22,396 nucleotides of DNA, taken from positions 1 to 22,396 of the forward strand of contig JAEYGI010000055.1 in the NCBI GenBank assembly GCA_023402395.1, written 5' to 3'. How positions within the stretch are numbered: the stretch's first letter is position 1; the number at the start of each line of letters is the position of its first letter. Under the pieces are notes generated by a model. That model made no database searches. It was not told the origin of the DNA and saw only the letters and a program-made list of their open reading frames with translations. Shown piece after piece: positions 22,273 to 22,396 of the stretch. The translations under genes were made by a program, and so were the position numbers. Source of the DNA: Bacillota bacterium. GTDB lineage: Bacteria > Bacillota > UBA4882 > UBA8346.

Positions 22273-22396
22273 GGGTGTGTAAAATAAAATGTGTAAACTC
22301 CTTGCCGATAAAAAAGTAAGGAGAGAAAAAGAAATGGGAATCGATAAAAAAGAACTAAAAGAAATCGTAAAAGAAAAAGGGCTAAAGACCGTTGAA
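22273..22396 (+). mobile_element. Left end of an IS256-like insertion sequence (partial)
   Basis: Starts near GGGTGTGTAAAATAAAAT. It contains GTGTAAA twice (22277-22283 and 22291-22297), a motif common in IS256-family terminal repeats. A ribosome binding site and a transposase-like N-terminus follow 60 bp in. The exact end and target duplication cannot be set without the other end. Confidence 0.55.
22334..22396 (+). CDS. IS256-family transposase, N-terminal 21 residues
   Basis: ATG 22334 with AAGGAG (22318-22323) 10 nt upstream opens MGIDKKELKEIVKEKGLKTVE and runs off the window. A Lys/Glu-rich helical start of the type (KELK..VKE.GLKT.E) is common in Mutator/IS256-type transposases of Clostridia and relatives. 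No catalytic residue is in view, so the family call rests on this short segment and the GTGTAAA-containing end. A-rich codon use differs from the G+C-rich neighbours, consistent with a mobile gene. Confidence 0.55.
   Translation, partial: MGIDKKELKEIVKEKGLKTVE

Overview
The window looks like a chromosomal segment of a moderately G+C-rich, Firmicutes-like bacterium. Strong AAGGAGG-type ribosome binding sites, frequent TTG/GTG starts, a YesO/LplA-type solute-binding protein and a YjbE-type TerC protein point that way. A Pal/OmpA-domain protein, and a solute-binding protein whose signal peptide has no lipobox Cys, hint at a diderm cell plan, as in Limnochordia-like lineages; this is an inference and no species is claimed.

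Layout. 1-310: two abutting copies of a hairpin-rich dispersed repeat. 402-1490 (-): a GntR/LacI hybrid (AraR-like) repressor with a clear promoter and a perfect palindrome at its predicted transcription start. 1726-1902: a double-hairpin repeat ahead of a secreted IPT-IPT-OmpA protein (1982-3100). 3273-6656: housekeeping or accessory genes (DUF3298/RsiV-like protein, TerC-family protein, a 56-aa protein, an MFS exporter), most with good terminators.

6801-17782 is an oligosaccharide/uronate utilisation region, all on the minus strand: a secreted solute-binding protein, a secreted alginate-lyase-family gene killed by an in-frame TAA, a cytoplasmic alginate-lyase-family paralogue, an unrecognised 587-aa protein (possible polysaccharide lyase), a GH88 unsaturated uronyl hydrolase, a GH3 enzyme with a NagZ-type Asp-His dyad, and an AraC/cupin regulator. 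The likely logic is: import uronate-containing oligosaccharides, cleave them by beta-elimination in the cytoplasm, remove the 4,5-unsaturated uronate with GH88 and remove hexosamine or another beta-sugar with GH3. The ABC permease genes are not in the window.

17965-21326: a PAS-PAS-GGDEF diguanylate cyclase overlapping, tail to tail, an aldo/keto reductase with a ferredoxin-like tail, then an unrecognised 183-aa protein. 21726-22250: about 25 tandem 21-bp units encoding a perfect heptad repeat. From about 22273 the left end of an IS256-like element runs off the window.

The most unusual material is non-coding or repetitive: two unrelated families of dispersed hairpin elements (one at gene 3' ends, one in gene leaders) and the 21-bp heptad array. 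None is asserted to be a defined new system; each is described with what would test it.
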